Below are positions 1 to 10,551 of a stretch of DNA of 64,000 nucleotides, in pieces. The stretch's first letter is position 1. Every line of letters begins with the position of its first letter. Under the pieces are notes generated by a model. It saw only the letters and a program-made list of their open reading frames with translations, was not told the DNA's origin and made no database searches. A program made the translations under genes and the position numbers. The stretch is from Thermogemmatispora aurantia (lineage in GTDB: Bacteria; Chloroflexota; Ktedonobacteria; Ktedonobacterales; Ktedonobacteraceae): contig NZ_BKZV01000004.1 in assembly GCF_008974285.1 (NCBI RefSeq), positions 170,752 to 234,751 of the forward strand. Direction: 5' to 3'.

Positions 1-434
1 ACGGGAGGGAGGAACGAACGGATCGCTCTACCAGACACAGCCTTCGGTCAGATGAGGCGCCAGGTGCGATGCCCGTCGTTTGCAAATGGGAAGGCAGGCT
101 CTTTCACAGCGTTGTGAGAGGCATGACGGGCACTCTGCAGCGTCCTGGCTGTTATGGTAGCACAGAACTGGCTGAGCGTCAATCAAGAGCGGCGCCCTCC
201 CCTGTTCGCTTGTTTGTCTGGCCGTTAATTGGGCCGGCTCCGCCGTTGGCGGCAGCGGCGACAGGCAGGCGCCTTATCTGGACCTGTGCCGCCGGCTGCC
301 GAGGAAGGCTGGCGCCGATCGAGGCGGCGCTGCTACCTGGGGCGAGGGGCAAGGCCGCGCCGGACCTCATGCTGCTGCTCCTGCTGTTACCGCTGTTGGT
401 GCTATCGACCACCCAATGAGGAGAGAACGAGACC
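1..434. other. Left-edge stretch without a supported gene
   Basis: Several overlapping open frames occur on both strands, but none resembles a known family and none has a convincing ribosome binding site. The only element I can support is the purine-rich GAGGAGAGA just before the dioxygenase start at 435. A promoter for that operon probably lies here, but I see no clear -35/-10 pair. Confidence 0.5.
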
Positions 435-1466
435 ATGAGCAAACACCTGCTTGCCCACCTGGCCCATGTAGAGATCGTGACCCCTGCGTTGGAGGACTCT
501 CTGCGCTTCTTCACGGAGGTGATGGGGATGGAGCTGAGCGAGCGTGTCGGGGACTCCTGCTACCTGCGCTGCTGGGGAGAGTTCTATCATCACAGTCTGG
601 TGCTCACCGCTGGCGAGCAGCCGGCCCTGGGCCACATCGGCTGGCGCACCTGGGGACCGGAAGAGCTAGAGCAAGCCGTCAAGGAGATCGAAGCGGCTGG
701 CCAGCAAGGTCAATGGATCGAGCGCGGTCCGGGGCATGGCCCAGCCTATCGCTTCCGTGGTCCTGGTGGCCATCTCAACGAAGTCTTCTGGGAGGTAGAT
801 CGCTACAGCGCGCCGCCCGAGCTGCGCTCAACCTATCCCGCTCGCCCGCAGCGCTTCACCGGGCGTGGCGTGGCCCCGCGCCAGATCGACCACGTCACCG
901 TGGCTTCACTCGACGTCATGCGAGACACCCACTGGTACTGCGACACCCTCGGCTTCCGCTTCATGGAATATACCGTTCCTGACGAGATGCCAGATATCGT
1001 CGTCTTCACGCAGATCACCACCAACGAGAAGTCGCACGATCTCGGTTTTGTCGCCGACTTCTCGGGTATCCCGGGCCGTGTCAACCATGTGGCCTTCTTC
1101 CTCCCGGAGATCAAGGACCTGCTGCGGGCCACCGACATCCTGCTGGAGGCCGGCCTGAGCATGGAGTATGGTCCCGGCCAGCACGGCATGGGCGAGCAAT
1201 ACTATCTCTACTTCCGCGAGCCGGGCGGCATGCGTATCGAGCTGAACTCGGGCGGCTATCGCAACTACATTCCGGACTGGGAGCCGGTGCGCTGGGTGCC
1301 CTCGCAGGGATCGAACACTATGTACCGCAATGCCGCCATGCCCGACTCGATGACGGAGTCCTTCCCGCTGGCGCCGGGCGGCTCCTTCCCCGAGCCGGCG
1401 GCCACCGGGGGCACGCAGATCGATCCCGATCTGGTCAATCCTTTCCGTCGGCGCGGGCGTGGCTAA
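435..1466 (+). CDS. Extradiol ring-cleavage dioxygenase (catechol 2,3-dioxygenase type, VOC superfamily)
   Basis: Predicted non-haem Fe(II) dioxygenase that opens a catecholic ring next to the two hydroxyls (meta cleavage). The 343-residue protein has two vicinal-oxygen-chelate modules: residues about 6-125 (degenerate) and 150-275 (catalytic). The metal triad is visible as His153, His218 and Glu269 (in IDHVTV, VNHVAF and RIELNSG), close to the positions of the classical two-domain catechol 2,3-dioxygenases. The C-terminal tail after about residue 285 is proline- and glycine-rich and probably disordered. GAGGAG precedes the ATG. It is the first gene of a three-gene catabolic run with a flavin hydroxylase and an ACMSD-type decarboxylase, so it most likely cleaves the product of that hydroxylase. 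The substrate cannot be read from sequence; homoprotocatechuate, a dihydroxybenzoate or a hydroxyanthranilate-like ring are all possible. Confidence 0.88.
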   Translation: MSKHLLAHLAHVEIVTPALEDSLRFFTEVMGMELSERVGDSCYLRCWGEFYHHSLVLTAGEQPALGHIGWRTWGPEELEQAVKEIEAAGQQGQWIERGPGHGPAYRFRGPGGHLNEVFWEVDRYSAPPELRSTYPARPQRFTGRGVAPRQIDHVTVASLDVMRDTHWYCDTLGFRFMEYTVPDEMPDIVVFTQITTNEKSHDLGFVADFSGIPGRVNHVAFFLPEIKDLLRATDILLEAGLSMEYGPGQHGMGEQYYLYFREPGGMRIELNSGGYRNYIPDWEPVRWVPSQGSNTMYRNAAMPDSMTESFPLAPGGSFPEPAATGGTQIDPDLVNPFRRRGRG

Positions 1467-1519
1467 GCAGCTCGCTCGGGCGGAGGGAGAATCCTCAGCG
1501 AAAGATGGAGTGTCCTACG

Positions 1520-2659
1520 ATGGACAAAAGCGCGCAGAAGATATTGATTGTCGGCGGCGGCATCGCCGGCCTGACGGCGGCAGTGGCGCTGCGACAGATC
1601 GGCTGCGAGGTCGAGGTCGTCGAGCTTAATCCCCAGTGGTCCGTCTATGGGGTGGGGATCATCCAGCAAGGTAATGCTCTGCGGGCCCTCGATCGCATCG
1701 GCCTGGCCGAGAAGTGCATTGCTGCCGGGCACCCGATGGGAGGTGTTCGTTTCTACGATCTTCAGGGGACCTTCCTCTTCGAGGTGCCCCAGCCTCCGAT
1801 TGCAGGGCCGCGCTATCCCCCAGGGAACGGCCTGACGCGCTCCCGTCTGCATGCCATTCTACAGGACGCCGTGCGGCAGTCCGGCGCCACCATCCGCCTG
1901 GGCCTGACGGTGGCGACCCTGGCGCAGTCCGAGAGCGAGGTCTCGGTGACCTTCTCCGACGGCTCCTTCGCCAGCTACGATCTGGTCGTGGGGGCCGATG
2001 GTCTGAAGTCGCTGGTGCGCCGCCTGGTCTTCGGCTCTGAGTACCAGCCGACCTACGTGGGCCAGGTCTGCTGGCGCTGCAATGTGCCGCGCCTGCCCGA
2101 CGTTACGACAGGCTGGCTTTTCGAAGGCGGCCCCCACGGCAAAGCCGGTTTTATTCCGCTGGCCCCCGATTTGATGTACATCTTGCTGGTGGAGACGCCT
2201 CCTCCGGGACCGCCGCCCCGCTTCCCACGCGAATGCCTGCCAGCGGCCTATCGCGAGCGGCTCGCTCCTTTCGGTGGGCCGGTGGCTCTGGTGCGCGATC
2301 GCTACATTACCGATGAGTCCGAGGTCATCTATCGTCCTTTCGAGACGCTATTGCTGCCCTCACCCTGGTATCGTGGGCGCGTGCTGCTGATTGGCGATGC
2401 GGCCCACGCCATGACGGCCCATGTGGCCCAGGGGGCGGCGATGGCCATCGAGGATGCGATCGTCCTGGCCGAGGAGGTGGCGAGCGGCGACCCGCTGCCG
2501 CAGGCCCTGGACCGCTTTATGCAGCGTCGCTACGAACGCTGCAAGGCCCTGGTCGAGATCTCATCGCAGCTAAGCCAGTGGGAGCGCGATCAGACGCCCG
2601 ATGCCGACGTGGAGGGCCTGACGCGCCGCTCGTTCGAGATTGCCGCCACCCCCATCTGA
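1520..2659 (+). CDS. FAD-dependent aromatic hydroxylase (salicylate / 3-hydroxybenzoate hydroxylase-like)
   Basis: Group A flavoprotein monooxygenase of 379 residues, expected to hydroxylate an aromatic acid or phenol using NAD(P)H and O2. Visible signatures are the Rossmann GGGIAG near residues 12-17, the DG motif (VGADG, about 157-161) and the FAD-ribityl GDAAHAM motif at about 293-299, followed by a region typical of the salicylate-hydroxylase branch. An earlier in-frame ATG exists at 1505, but GGAG lies nine bases before the ATG at 1520, so the later start is preferred. It sits about 50 bases after the dioxygenase and before the ACMSD-like gene, which suggests that it makes the catecholic substrate for ring cleavage. 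Family assignment is firm; the substrate is unknown. Confidence 0.87.
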   Translation: MDKSAQKILIVGGGIAGLTAAVALRQIGCEVEVVELNPQWSVYGVGIIQQGNALRALDRIGLAEKCIAAGHPMGGVRFYDLQGTFLFEVPQPPIAGPRYPPGNGLTRSRLHAILQDAVRQSGATIRLGLTVATLAQSESEVSVTFSDGSFASYDLVVGADGLKSLVRRLVFGSEYQPTYVGQVCWRCNVPRLPDVTTGWLFEGGPHGKAGFIPLAPDLMYILLVETPPPGPPPRFPRECLPAAYRERLAPFGGPVALVRDRYITDESEVIYRPFETLLLPSPWYRGRVLLIGDAAHAMTAHVAQGAAMAIEDAIVLAEEVASGDPLPQALDRFMQRRYERCKALVEISSQLSQWERDQTPDADVEGLTRRSFEIAATPI

Positions 2660-2772
2660 GGGGCAAGGCACCCACCGACCGACCCAATCACTGGCGCGCG
2701 GTGGGGCCTACCCGCTCGGTGCTCAGGCTCGCTGGAGCCGTGGTGCAGAGACTAACAGCAGACAGAGGCAGT

Positions 2773-3765
2773 ATGATTATCGATTTCCATGCCCATTATC
2801 TGGCGCGTGAGCATCTCCAGATGCATGCTCGCGCCCCCGACGGGCGCATCCTGGGGGCCCGCTGGCGGGGGGAAGGCCCGGAGGCAATACTGGAAACTGG
2901 CGGTATTCCTCTGGGCAGCGCCTGTCAACCCGAGGAGTTCTACGACCTCGATGCGCGCCTGGAGCTGCTAGCGACGACGGGTGTCGATCTGCAGGTGCTG
3001 TCGCCGCCGCCTTTCATGGCCTTCTACGAGCTGCCGGGCGCAGAAGCGGCGCCCCTCTTGCGTGAGCAGAACGAGGCGATCGCCGCGGTGGTACGTCGCT
3101 ATCCACATTCTTTTCACGGCTTGGGTCTGGCCCCGCTGCAGGACCCGGCGCGGGCCGTGGAAGAGATTGCCTATCTGATGGATCGGCTCCACCTGGCAGG
3201 AATCGAGATTCTGACGCGCGTCAATGCCTGGAACCTTGATGCGCCCGAGCTGGAACCGGTCTGGCAGGCCCTGGAGGCCCGCCAGGCCCTGGTCCTGATT
3301 CATCCGCTGGAGGTCCTGGGCTCTGAGCGCCTGACACGCTACTATCTGCGCAATCTGCTGGGCAACCCGGCGGAGACAGCCTTTGCCCTGGCTTCGCTGC
3401 TCTTCAGCGGCGTGGTGGAGCGCTATCCGCAGATCCGCTTTGTAGCAGCCCACGGCGGAGGGGTAGCTCCCTTTGTGGTGGGACGCTGGCAGCATGGGGC
3501 CCGGGTCCGGCCCGAGCTATCTCATCTGCATCAGACGCCGCTCAATCTGCTGCGCCGTATCTATGTTGATTCGCTGGTGCATGGGGCCGAGCCGCTGCGT
3601 TACCTGGTGACACTCCTCGGGGCTGAGCGCGTGGTGCTCGGCACGGACCTGCCTTTCGATATGGGGACGCGCGCGCCAACAGCTCTCTTTGAGGCAGAGC
3701 TGGAGCCGCAGGTGCGTCAGCAGATCTTGAGCGGCCACGTCGATCTGCTCCCCCACGCGCCCTGA
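2773..3765 (+). CDS. ACMSD-type amidohydrolase (metal-dependent decarboxylase)
   Basis: TIM-barrel amidohydrolase of 330 residues in the family of 2-amino-3-carboxymuconate-6-semialdehyde decarboxylase (ACMSD) and gamma-resorcylate decarboxylase. The ligand set is complete: His6-x-His8 in the opening MIIDFHAHY, His177, His227 and Asp292 (VLGTD). These positions agree closely with the known ACMSD ligands. The reading frame runs open upstream to 2578, but the conserved N-terminus fixes the start at the ATG at 2773. It follows the hydroxylase by 113 bases on the same strand. The expected role is decarboxylation of a ring acid or of the ring-opened muconate semialdehyde; a hydratase role is a less likely alternative. 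With a meta-cleavage enzyme next door, an ACMSD-like step after ring opening is the simplest reading. Confidence 0.85.
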   Translation: MIIDFHAHYLAREHLQMHARAPDGRILGARWRGEGPEAILETGGIPLGSACQPEEFYDLDARLELLATTGVDLQVLSPPPFMAFYELPGAEAAPLLREQNEAIAAVVRRYPHSFHGLGLAPLQDPARAVEEIAYLMDRLHLAGIEILTRVNAWNLDAPELEPVWQALEARQALVLIHPLEVLGSERLTRYYLRNLLGNPAETAFALASLLFSGVVERYPQIRFVAAHGGGVAPFVVGRWQHGARVRPELSHLHQTPLNLLRRIYVDSLVHGAEPLRYLVTLLGAERVVLGTDLPFDMGTRAPTALFEAELEPQVRQQILSGHVDLLPHAP

Positions 3766-4049
3766 CCTGCTCTGAGCGAGCTGCAGACTCCCTTTCCCCT
3801 TCTGGTCCTCAGCGGACGGTGAACGGCTGCGTCGGGAGGTCAACCCGCCACGGCGGGCGACTCGCCTTCCTGGCTGGGCCGTGCCGTCCGCTCGCCTTTG
3901 CCGGAGCGCGCCGTCCACCGCTCTAGCCTGGCGCGGCCAGGGGACAGCGAGGGCTGGTCAGAGTGGAAAGGGTCAGGCTCTCCGAGAGGGCCGCGACCAG
4001 CCGGCTCTGAATGAGGCAAGGACCTGGGTGGAGTGGGTACGCTCTAAGC

Positions 4050-5462
4050 TCAGGGCTGGCTCCAGGGATTGACGTTGATGGGAGTCTCGGAATTGATCAG
4101 GTAGGAATGGAAGAGGCCTGTAGGATCATAGCGGGCGCGCACGGCCTGCAGGCGCTGCCAGTGCTGCTCGTCCATAAAGCGGGCCGGGCGCGTGGTAAAA
4201 TCCGAATCGGCCAGAAAGAGACCCTCGCTGATCGGCTCGATGCGTCGCATCTGCTCGGTCAGCCAGCGGCGGCAGCGGGCGTCATCCGCCGGCTGTTTCC
4301 AGACTACGTAGCTGGCGAAATAGACATCGGCCTGCAGCGAGAGAGCCATGTCCGGCAGCGGGTGCAGGGGGGCCATGCCGAACCAGAGCGAGAACGACTG
4401 TGCAGTAGGCAGGCTAACGAAGGCCTCCCGCAGGGCTGGAATAGCCGTCGTCGCTGGCGCATTGAGCCAGGCATTATCGACGGCGTAGCGGTGCTCTTTG
4501 GGATTGGCACGTCGCTGCTCGGCGTATTCTGCGGCCAGGGTTGTGGGAACCAGCACCTGCTCCAGCAGGGCGCGCTCGCGCGCCGGACAGCGCTCGAAGG
4601 GCGCCAGGGCCTCGCGCGCCTCGGCGGGCGTCTCGGCGAAGCTCAGGCCCTGAACCAGCAAGACCGGCGTGGCCTGGCTCGTCAGCTCGCCACCGCTGCC
4701 CATGCCCACGGCGACCACTTCGACGCTGGGAGCCAGCCGAGGATGCTCCTCGTAGAGCCAACCCATGACCTCATCAAAGAGGGCGGCGGGATAGAAGAAG
4801 CTGCTGCGCGTCAAGGCTCCTGGCAGAGGACGTACGCGCAGGTAGAAGCGCGTGACAATGGCGAAGAAGCCCGGGCCGGCGCCACGGGCTGCCCAGAGCA
4901 GGTCGGGGTGATGCTCTGCGTCAGCGTGAACCAGCTCGCCGTCGGCAGTCACGGCGTCGATGGCCTCAATGCGCTGACAGGCCCAGCCCCAGCCGCGGCA
5001 ATTCCAGCCCATGCCACCCTGGAGCAGGAAGCCGCCCAGGCCGACATCGGGGCAGTGACCGCCGGGAAACATCAGGCCCTGCTGCGTCAGCAGGCCATTC
5101 AGCTCGCTGCCCGTGACCGCCGGGCTGACGCGCACAATGCCGGCTTCGCGGTCCAGCTCGATCTGACGCAGGCCACCCAGGTCGATCAGCAGGGCCTCGT
5201 CGCGCAGGCTCCAGGCGGCCCAGCTATGGCCGCCGGCGCGCACAGAGACCTTCAGGCCATGCGCACGAGCCAGACGCACCCCTGCCACCACGTCATCCTC
5301 GCTGGTGGCCAGCAGGATGGCGGCGGGATAGCGCTCAGGTCGGCGCCCGTTGAAAATACGTCCGCAGCGTGCCTCTTCGTAGCCGCTCTCGCCCCGCCAA
5401 AAAAGGCGGCCTTGCAGTGTCGCCGGCGTGCTTCCGCGGCTCCATCTATGCTGCTCGCTCAT
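4050..5462 (-). CDS. Berberine-bridge-type FAD oxidoreductase
   Basis: Flavoprotein oxidase or dehydrogenase of about 470 residues with a PCMH/VAO FAD-binding half (residues about 45-215) and a C-terminal BBE segment rich in Asn/Pro (ending in INVNPWSQP). Both residues that can attach FAD covalently are present: His79 in RAGGHSW and Cys137 in GGHCPDVGLGG, so a bicovalent flavin is likely. Such enzymes oxidise sugars, alcohols or polyketide-like rings. The ATG at 5462 has AAAGGCGG on the minus strand at good distance; ATGs 24 and 63 bases further upstream are possible. It is convergent with the ACMSD-like gene and has no operon partner, so its link to the aromatic pathway is only by proximity. 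Confidence 0.85.
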   Translation of the reverse strand: MSEQHRWSRGSTPATLQGRLFWRGESGYEEARCGRIFNGRRPERYPAAILLATSEDDVVAGVRLARAHGLKVSVRAGGHSWAAWSLRDEALLIDLGGLRQIELDREAGIVRVSPAVTGSELNGLLTQQGLMFPGGHCPDVGLGGFLLQGGMGWNCRGWGWACQRIEAIDAVTADGELVHADAEHHPDLLWAARGAGPGFFAIVTRFYLRVRPLPGALTRSSFFYPAALFDEVMGWLYEEHPRLAPSVEVVAVGMGSGGELTSQATPVLLVQGLSFAETPAEAREALAPFERCPARERALLEQVLVPTTLAAEYAEQRRANPKEHRYAVDNAWLNAPATTAIPALREAFVSLPTAQSFSLWFGMAPLHPLPDMALSLQADVYFASYVVWKQPADDARCRRWLTEQMRRIEPISEGLFLADSDFTTRPARFMDEQHWQRLQAVRARYDPTGLFHSYLINSETPINVNPWSQP

Positions 5463-6329
5463 GCCCACCGCCTTTCTGGGCATACGCTCGTCTGCTGACT
5501 GGCGGCTCTCACGGCTACCCTCCAAAAATACGGTCCGATCATGATGGCATGTGCTCCTCTCGTCTCCTCACCCTTACTCTTGTCTCGCTTCTTTGCTGGC
5601 TTATCCATTCACCGCTGTCCTGAGACAGCGCTGGCTGGGGCAGACGGATACGAGTGCCTGCCTGACCTGCGCACGGCCTTCCTCTCTCTTACCAGCTTCT
5701 CCCATGCGGGGAGAGGAGTAAGCCCGCACCAGGGAAGGGGAGAGGTGCACGCAGCCGCGCAGGCTCTCTCGCCCTCTTTCGTCTGCCCTCAGTCATGAGT
5801 GTAGCCGGCCAGGCCCAAGAAATCACTACCACTTGCTTCCGACTTTCTCTTCCGCTCGCTTCCCACGACCAACTAAGAGCGAGGGGCCACTTATGGCCCA
5901 GGCTCTCGGCGTGTCCGAGGCCGTAGCGGCGAGCGTCGCCTGACAAAGAGGGGAACCAACTGCTCTGGTGAAGGGTGCCGCCTGGCTGGCGATGACCCTG
6001 GTCTTGCGGCCTACTCAACCGGAAGCGACCGGAAAGGAAAAACGGAAGCGAGTGGTAGTGATTTTGTCCTACGCCTCCCCTACACTGCAGGAAAGACAAA
6101 GTCACAGGCAGGTCACAGCTTCACGGATCAGCAAGCGAGGTGCTCGACGTCAGTCAGGGGCTACTCCGCCTGGCTCAGCGTCAGCGAGCCGCCTGCCCTG
6201 ATCTGTTGGCAGGCCCGCCCGTCGCCGTCAGCGATGCTGCCTGGTGGTACGCTGACCGACGGGGTCAGGTGTCTAGAGACAGCAAGCGAACAGACGAGCG
6301 AGCATGTGCCCGGGAGGAAGAGCGCAACG
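5463..6329. other. 867-base gap containing a MITE-like element
   Basis: No gene could be supported; the small frames present overlap on both strands and look random. The left part is pyrimidine-rich. The central part, 5820-6064, is bounded by 44-base imperfect inverted repeats and is listed separately. The right end supplies the leader of the SDR gene, with GGGAGGAAG before its ATG. Confidence 0.55.
5820..6064. mobile_element. MITE-like element with 44-bp imperfect terminal inverted repeats
   Basis: The left arm 5820-5863 begins AAATCACTACCACTTGC. The right arm 6021-6064 ends GCGAGTGGTAGTGATTT and is its reverse complement at 38 of 44 positions by hand alignment. The roughly 157 bases between them have no coding capacity and contain a second small inversion (GGGGCCA / TGGCCC near 5884-5902). 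No transposase is nearby and no clear target-site duplication flanks the arms. A non-autonomous mobile element or a large structured RNA/DNA element are the two readings. Confidence 0.5.
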
Positions 6330-7091
6330 ATGAGTGGGCGACTCCAAGGAAAAGTGGCCATCATTACAGGAACAGCCAGCGGCCAGGGGCGCGTTGCCGC
6401 CCTACGCTTTGCCGCCGAAGGCTGCAAAATTGTCGGCTGCGACCTGAACGTTGCAGGCGCCGAGGAGACCGTGCGCCTGGTGCGTGAGGCTGGCGGTGAG
6501 ATGGTCTCGCTGCAGCCCTGCGACCTGAGCGATCCTGAGCAGGCCCAGCGAGTCGTAGAGCTGGCCGTCAAGACCTACGGTGGCTTCGACATCCTCTACA
6601 ACAACGCCGGCACGGCCTGGATCGCGCCAATCGAACAGATGACGACGCGCATGTGGCACGATACCCTGCGCAGCGAGCTAGATACTGTCTACTACATGTG
6701 TAAGGCCGCCTGGCCGCACCTCGTTGCCCGTGGCGGCGGCTCCATCATCAACGTCGGTTCCGTCTCTGCCAAGTTTGGCAGCGAGGATGTCCCCGGTCTG
6801 GCCCACGCCGCCAGTAAGGGCGCGGTCATTGCTATGACACGCCAGCTGGCCGCCGAGGGGGGTAAATACGGCATCCGGGCCAACACCATTTCGCCGGCCC
6901 TCATACGTACGCCACAAACCGAATGGGCGATCAACTCCGGCGCTCTCGACGGCATCATGCGCAAGCTGATGCTCAAGCGTATCGGTACACCAGAGGACGT
7001 GGTTTTCTGCGCCATCTATCTGGCCTCCGACGAAGCCTCGTGGATCACAGGGGCCGACTTCGCCGTCGACGGCGGAGCCAGCGCGTTCTAG
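6330..7091 (+). CDS. Short-chain dehydrogenase/reductase with His in place of the catalytic Tyr
   Basis: 253-residue Rossmann-fold SDR. The cofactor motif is TGTASGQG at residues 13-20, NNAG is at 91-94 and the serine region is VGSVS at 142-146. The C-terminal ITGADFAVDGG motif is normal. The usual Tyr-x-x-x-Lys is His159-Ala-Ala-Ser-Lys163, read directly from codon CAC. A subfamily of SDRs with this His exists as far as I recall, so this is unlikely to be a sequencing error, but the proton donor must differ or activity may be altered. The frame is open from 6234; the ATG at 6330 has GGGAGGAAG upstream and matches the family start. It lies 171 bases before the ABC importer on the same strand, so it probably belongs to that uptake and catabolism operon. 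Confidence 0.85.
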   Translation: MSGRLQGKVAIITGTASGQGRVAALRFAAEGCKIVGCDLNVAGAEETVRLVREAGGEMVSLQPCDLSDPEQAQRVVELAVKTYGGFDILYNNAGTAWIAPIEQMTTRMWHDTLRSELDTVYYMCKAAWPHLVARGGGSIINVGSVSAKFGSEDVPGLAHAASKGAVIAMTRQLAAEGGKYGIRANTISPALIRTPQTEWAINSGALDGIMRKLMLKRIGTPEDVVFCAIYLASDEASWITGADFAVDGGASAF

Positions 7092-7262
7092 CCCCAGGGA
7101 GCGACGAGAGCGGCCCGCATCGTGGAGCAGCCTGAGTGAGCTGAGTGAGCAGCGGAGGAGAGCGCGCCGGCCAGCGATGGCGGATCGCCACGATCAGGCA
7201 GTCAAGTCAGACCAGGATACCATCGAGCTAGACAGCAAGTAAGCTAAAAAGAGAGGGGGGGC

Positions 7263-8942
<1,680 letters not shown>

Positions 8943-9111
8943 GCCAGACTACGCACGGCAGGCCATGCTGCGCCTGCTTTGGCTCTCCAACAGCATTGGC
9001 AACAGATGAACGCGCGAACAAACGAGCGCCCACGCGAGCAGAGAAGGTCGCTAGCGTTCAGCGGCGAACGTCTCCGGTCGAGAGACAGACACTGCAGAGG
9101 AGGAGAAGTAT

Positions 9112-10326
9112 ATGAGCACAGTCTCTAAGGCAGCGCGGTCCTTATTTTTGATGGCCATGTTGGCCCTGAGCATGGTCGCCTGTGGTGGCACGGGCGGCTC
9201 CGGTAACCAGACCATTGTGATTGGGGCAACGCTGCCCTTAACGGGAGCGCTGGCCGCTGTCGGCGTCCTGCTGAAGGCCGGCTATCAGGCCGCCGTTGAC
9301 GATATCAATGCCGCTGGGGGACTGGAGGTCAACGGGCAAAAGTATCACGTCAACCTGATCATCCTCGATAACACCTCCGATCCCAATACCGCCAGCAACC
9401 AGGCGACGACCCTCTATTTGCAGGATAACGCCGTGGCTCTCCTGGGACCGTTCACGCCGCCGCTGGTCATCCCAGTCTCGCAGGTGGCCGAGCGCGTCAA
9501 GCGCCCGCTGATTTCGACCACGGCCCCCATCGAAGCCTGGCTCTCGGCTCGCCCCTCTGGCTGGCAATATTCCTGGGATGTCTTCTTCGATGAGAAGCAG
9601 CAGACCAGCATGAGCTTCCAGGTAGCCAACATGGTCAAGACCAATAAGCGCGTAGCTCTCTTCACCGATAACGAGGAGGATGGGGTGACGATGGGCAAGC
9701 TCTGGACCGAGGAGGCGCCGCAGTTCGGCTATACCATTGCCTACCGGGCGATCTTCCCCGTCGGTACCACCAATTTCTCCAGTCAGATCGCTGCAGCCAA
9801 GGCCGCCAACGCCGAGGTGCTGATTGCCCAGATGACGCCGCCCGATGCGATGGCTCTCTGGAAGCAGATGAAGGCCCTGGGCTATCATCCGATTGTGGCC
9901 GAGAGTGAGAAAGGATCGTCGACCACTACCTGGATGCAGGCCCTGGGCAACGTCGGAGAGGGCGCCCTCATCGCCAACTTCTGGTCGCGCTCCTTTACCT
10001 ATCCAGGTAGTCAGGAATTGGCAGCGCGCGCTGAGAAGGCCGGCATCAAGGCTACCATCGAGCAGGCTGGCTACATCATGGGCTACTCGATCACTGAGGT
10101 ACTCTTCGATGCTATCAAGCGCGCTGACTCGACCGATCCTGATGCTATTAACCGGGCCATCGGCCAGACCAATAAGACCTATCCTGTTGGCCCAATCCGC
10201 TTCGGTAGCAACCATGCTGATCCCATTCGGGCCATTATGCTCCAATGGCAGAATGGTGACACGGTCCAGGTCTATCCTCCAGTCTCGGGTGTAAGCCTGG
10301 AGGCGCCCGCCAAGGGTCTGGCCTGA
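9112..10326 (+). CDS. Lipoprotein substrate-binding protein of the Liv-type ABC importer
   Basis: 404-residue type I periplasmic-binding-fold receptor (Leu/Ile/Val-binding family). The N-terminus has a short hydrophobic signal ending in a lipobox, MVAC, with the lipid-anchored Cys at residue 24 followed by a Gly/Ser linker. The mature part starts with IVIGATLPLTGALAAVG, typical of this family. In a monoderm-like Chloroflexota cell it would sit on the outer face of the membrane. It lies between the fused ATPase and the permeases. Family members bind amino acids, amides or aromatic acids. Given the flanking ring-degradation genes an aromatic ligand is plausible, but nothing in the sequence proves it. 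AGGAGGAG precedes the ATG. Confidence 0.92.
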   Translation: MSTVSKAARSLFLMAMLALSMVACGGTGGSGNQTIVIGATLPLTGALAAVGVLLKAGYQAAVDDINAAGGLEVNGQKYHVNLIILDNTSDPNTASNQATTLYLQDNAVALLGPFTPPLVIPVSQVAERVKRPLISTTAPIEAWLSARPSGWQYSWDVFFDEKQQTSMSFQVANMVKTNKRVALFTDNEEDGVTMGKLWTEEAPQFGYTIAYRAIFPVGTTNFSSQIAAAKAANAEVLIAQMTPPDAMALWKQMKALGYHPIVAESEKGSSTTTWMQALGNVGEGALIANFWSRSFTYPGSQELAARAEKAGIKATIEQAGYIMGYSITEVLFDAIKRADSTDPDAINRAIGQTNKTYPVGPIRFGSNHADPIRAIMLQWQNGDTVQVYPPVSGVSLEAPAKGLA

Positions 10327-10551
10327 GCAGACCAGTACAGACGACCGACCGGCGGACGAACGCGCGGACGCGGCGAGTGAGCCTGAGCAGATGCGCCCAC
10401 AGTGCTCTGTTGCCTTACCATTGAGTTGTGCGAAGGTCAGCGCAGCGGGGCCGGGCTTGATCGAGCCTGATCAAGCCTGGTCCCGTCTGCCGCCGCTGTG
10501 GTGCTGCTCCAGGCCGTGCCGCTGTTTGTAGAGGGAAGGAGAGGGACCTGT

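Noticed and set aside
69..419. 116-codon plus-strand frame at the left edge
   Set aside because: Composition is unlike neighbouring proteins, a second frame overlaps it over most of its length, and no ribosome binding site or family resemblance is seen.
4011..5498. 495-codon plus-strand frame
   Set aside because: It is the antisense shadow of the berberine-bridge-type flavoprotein, whose FAD motifs are on the minus strand.
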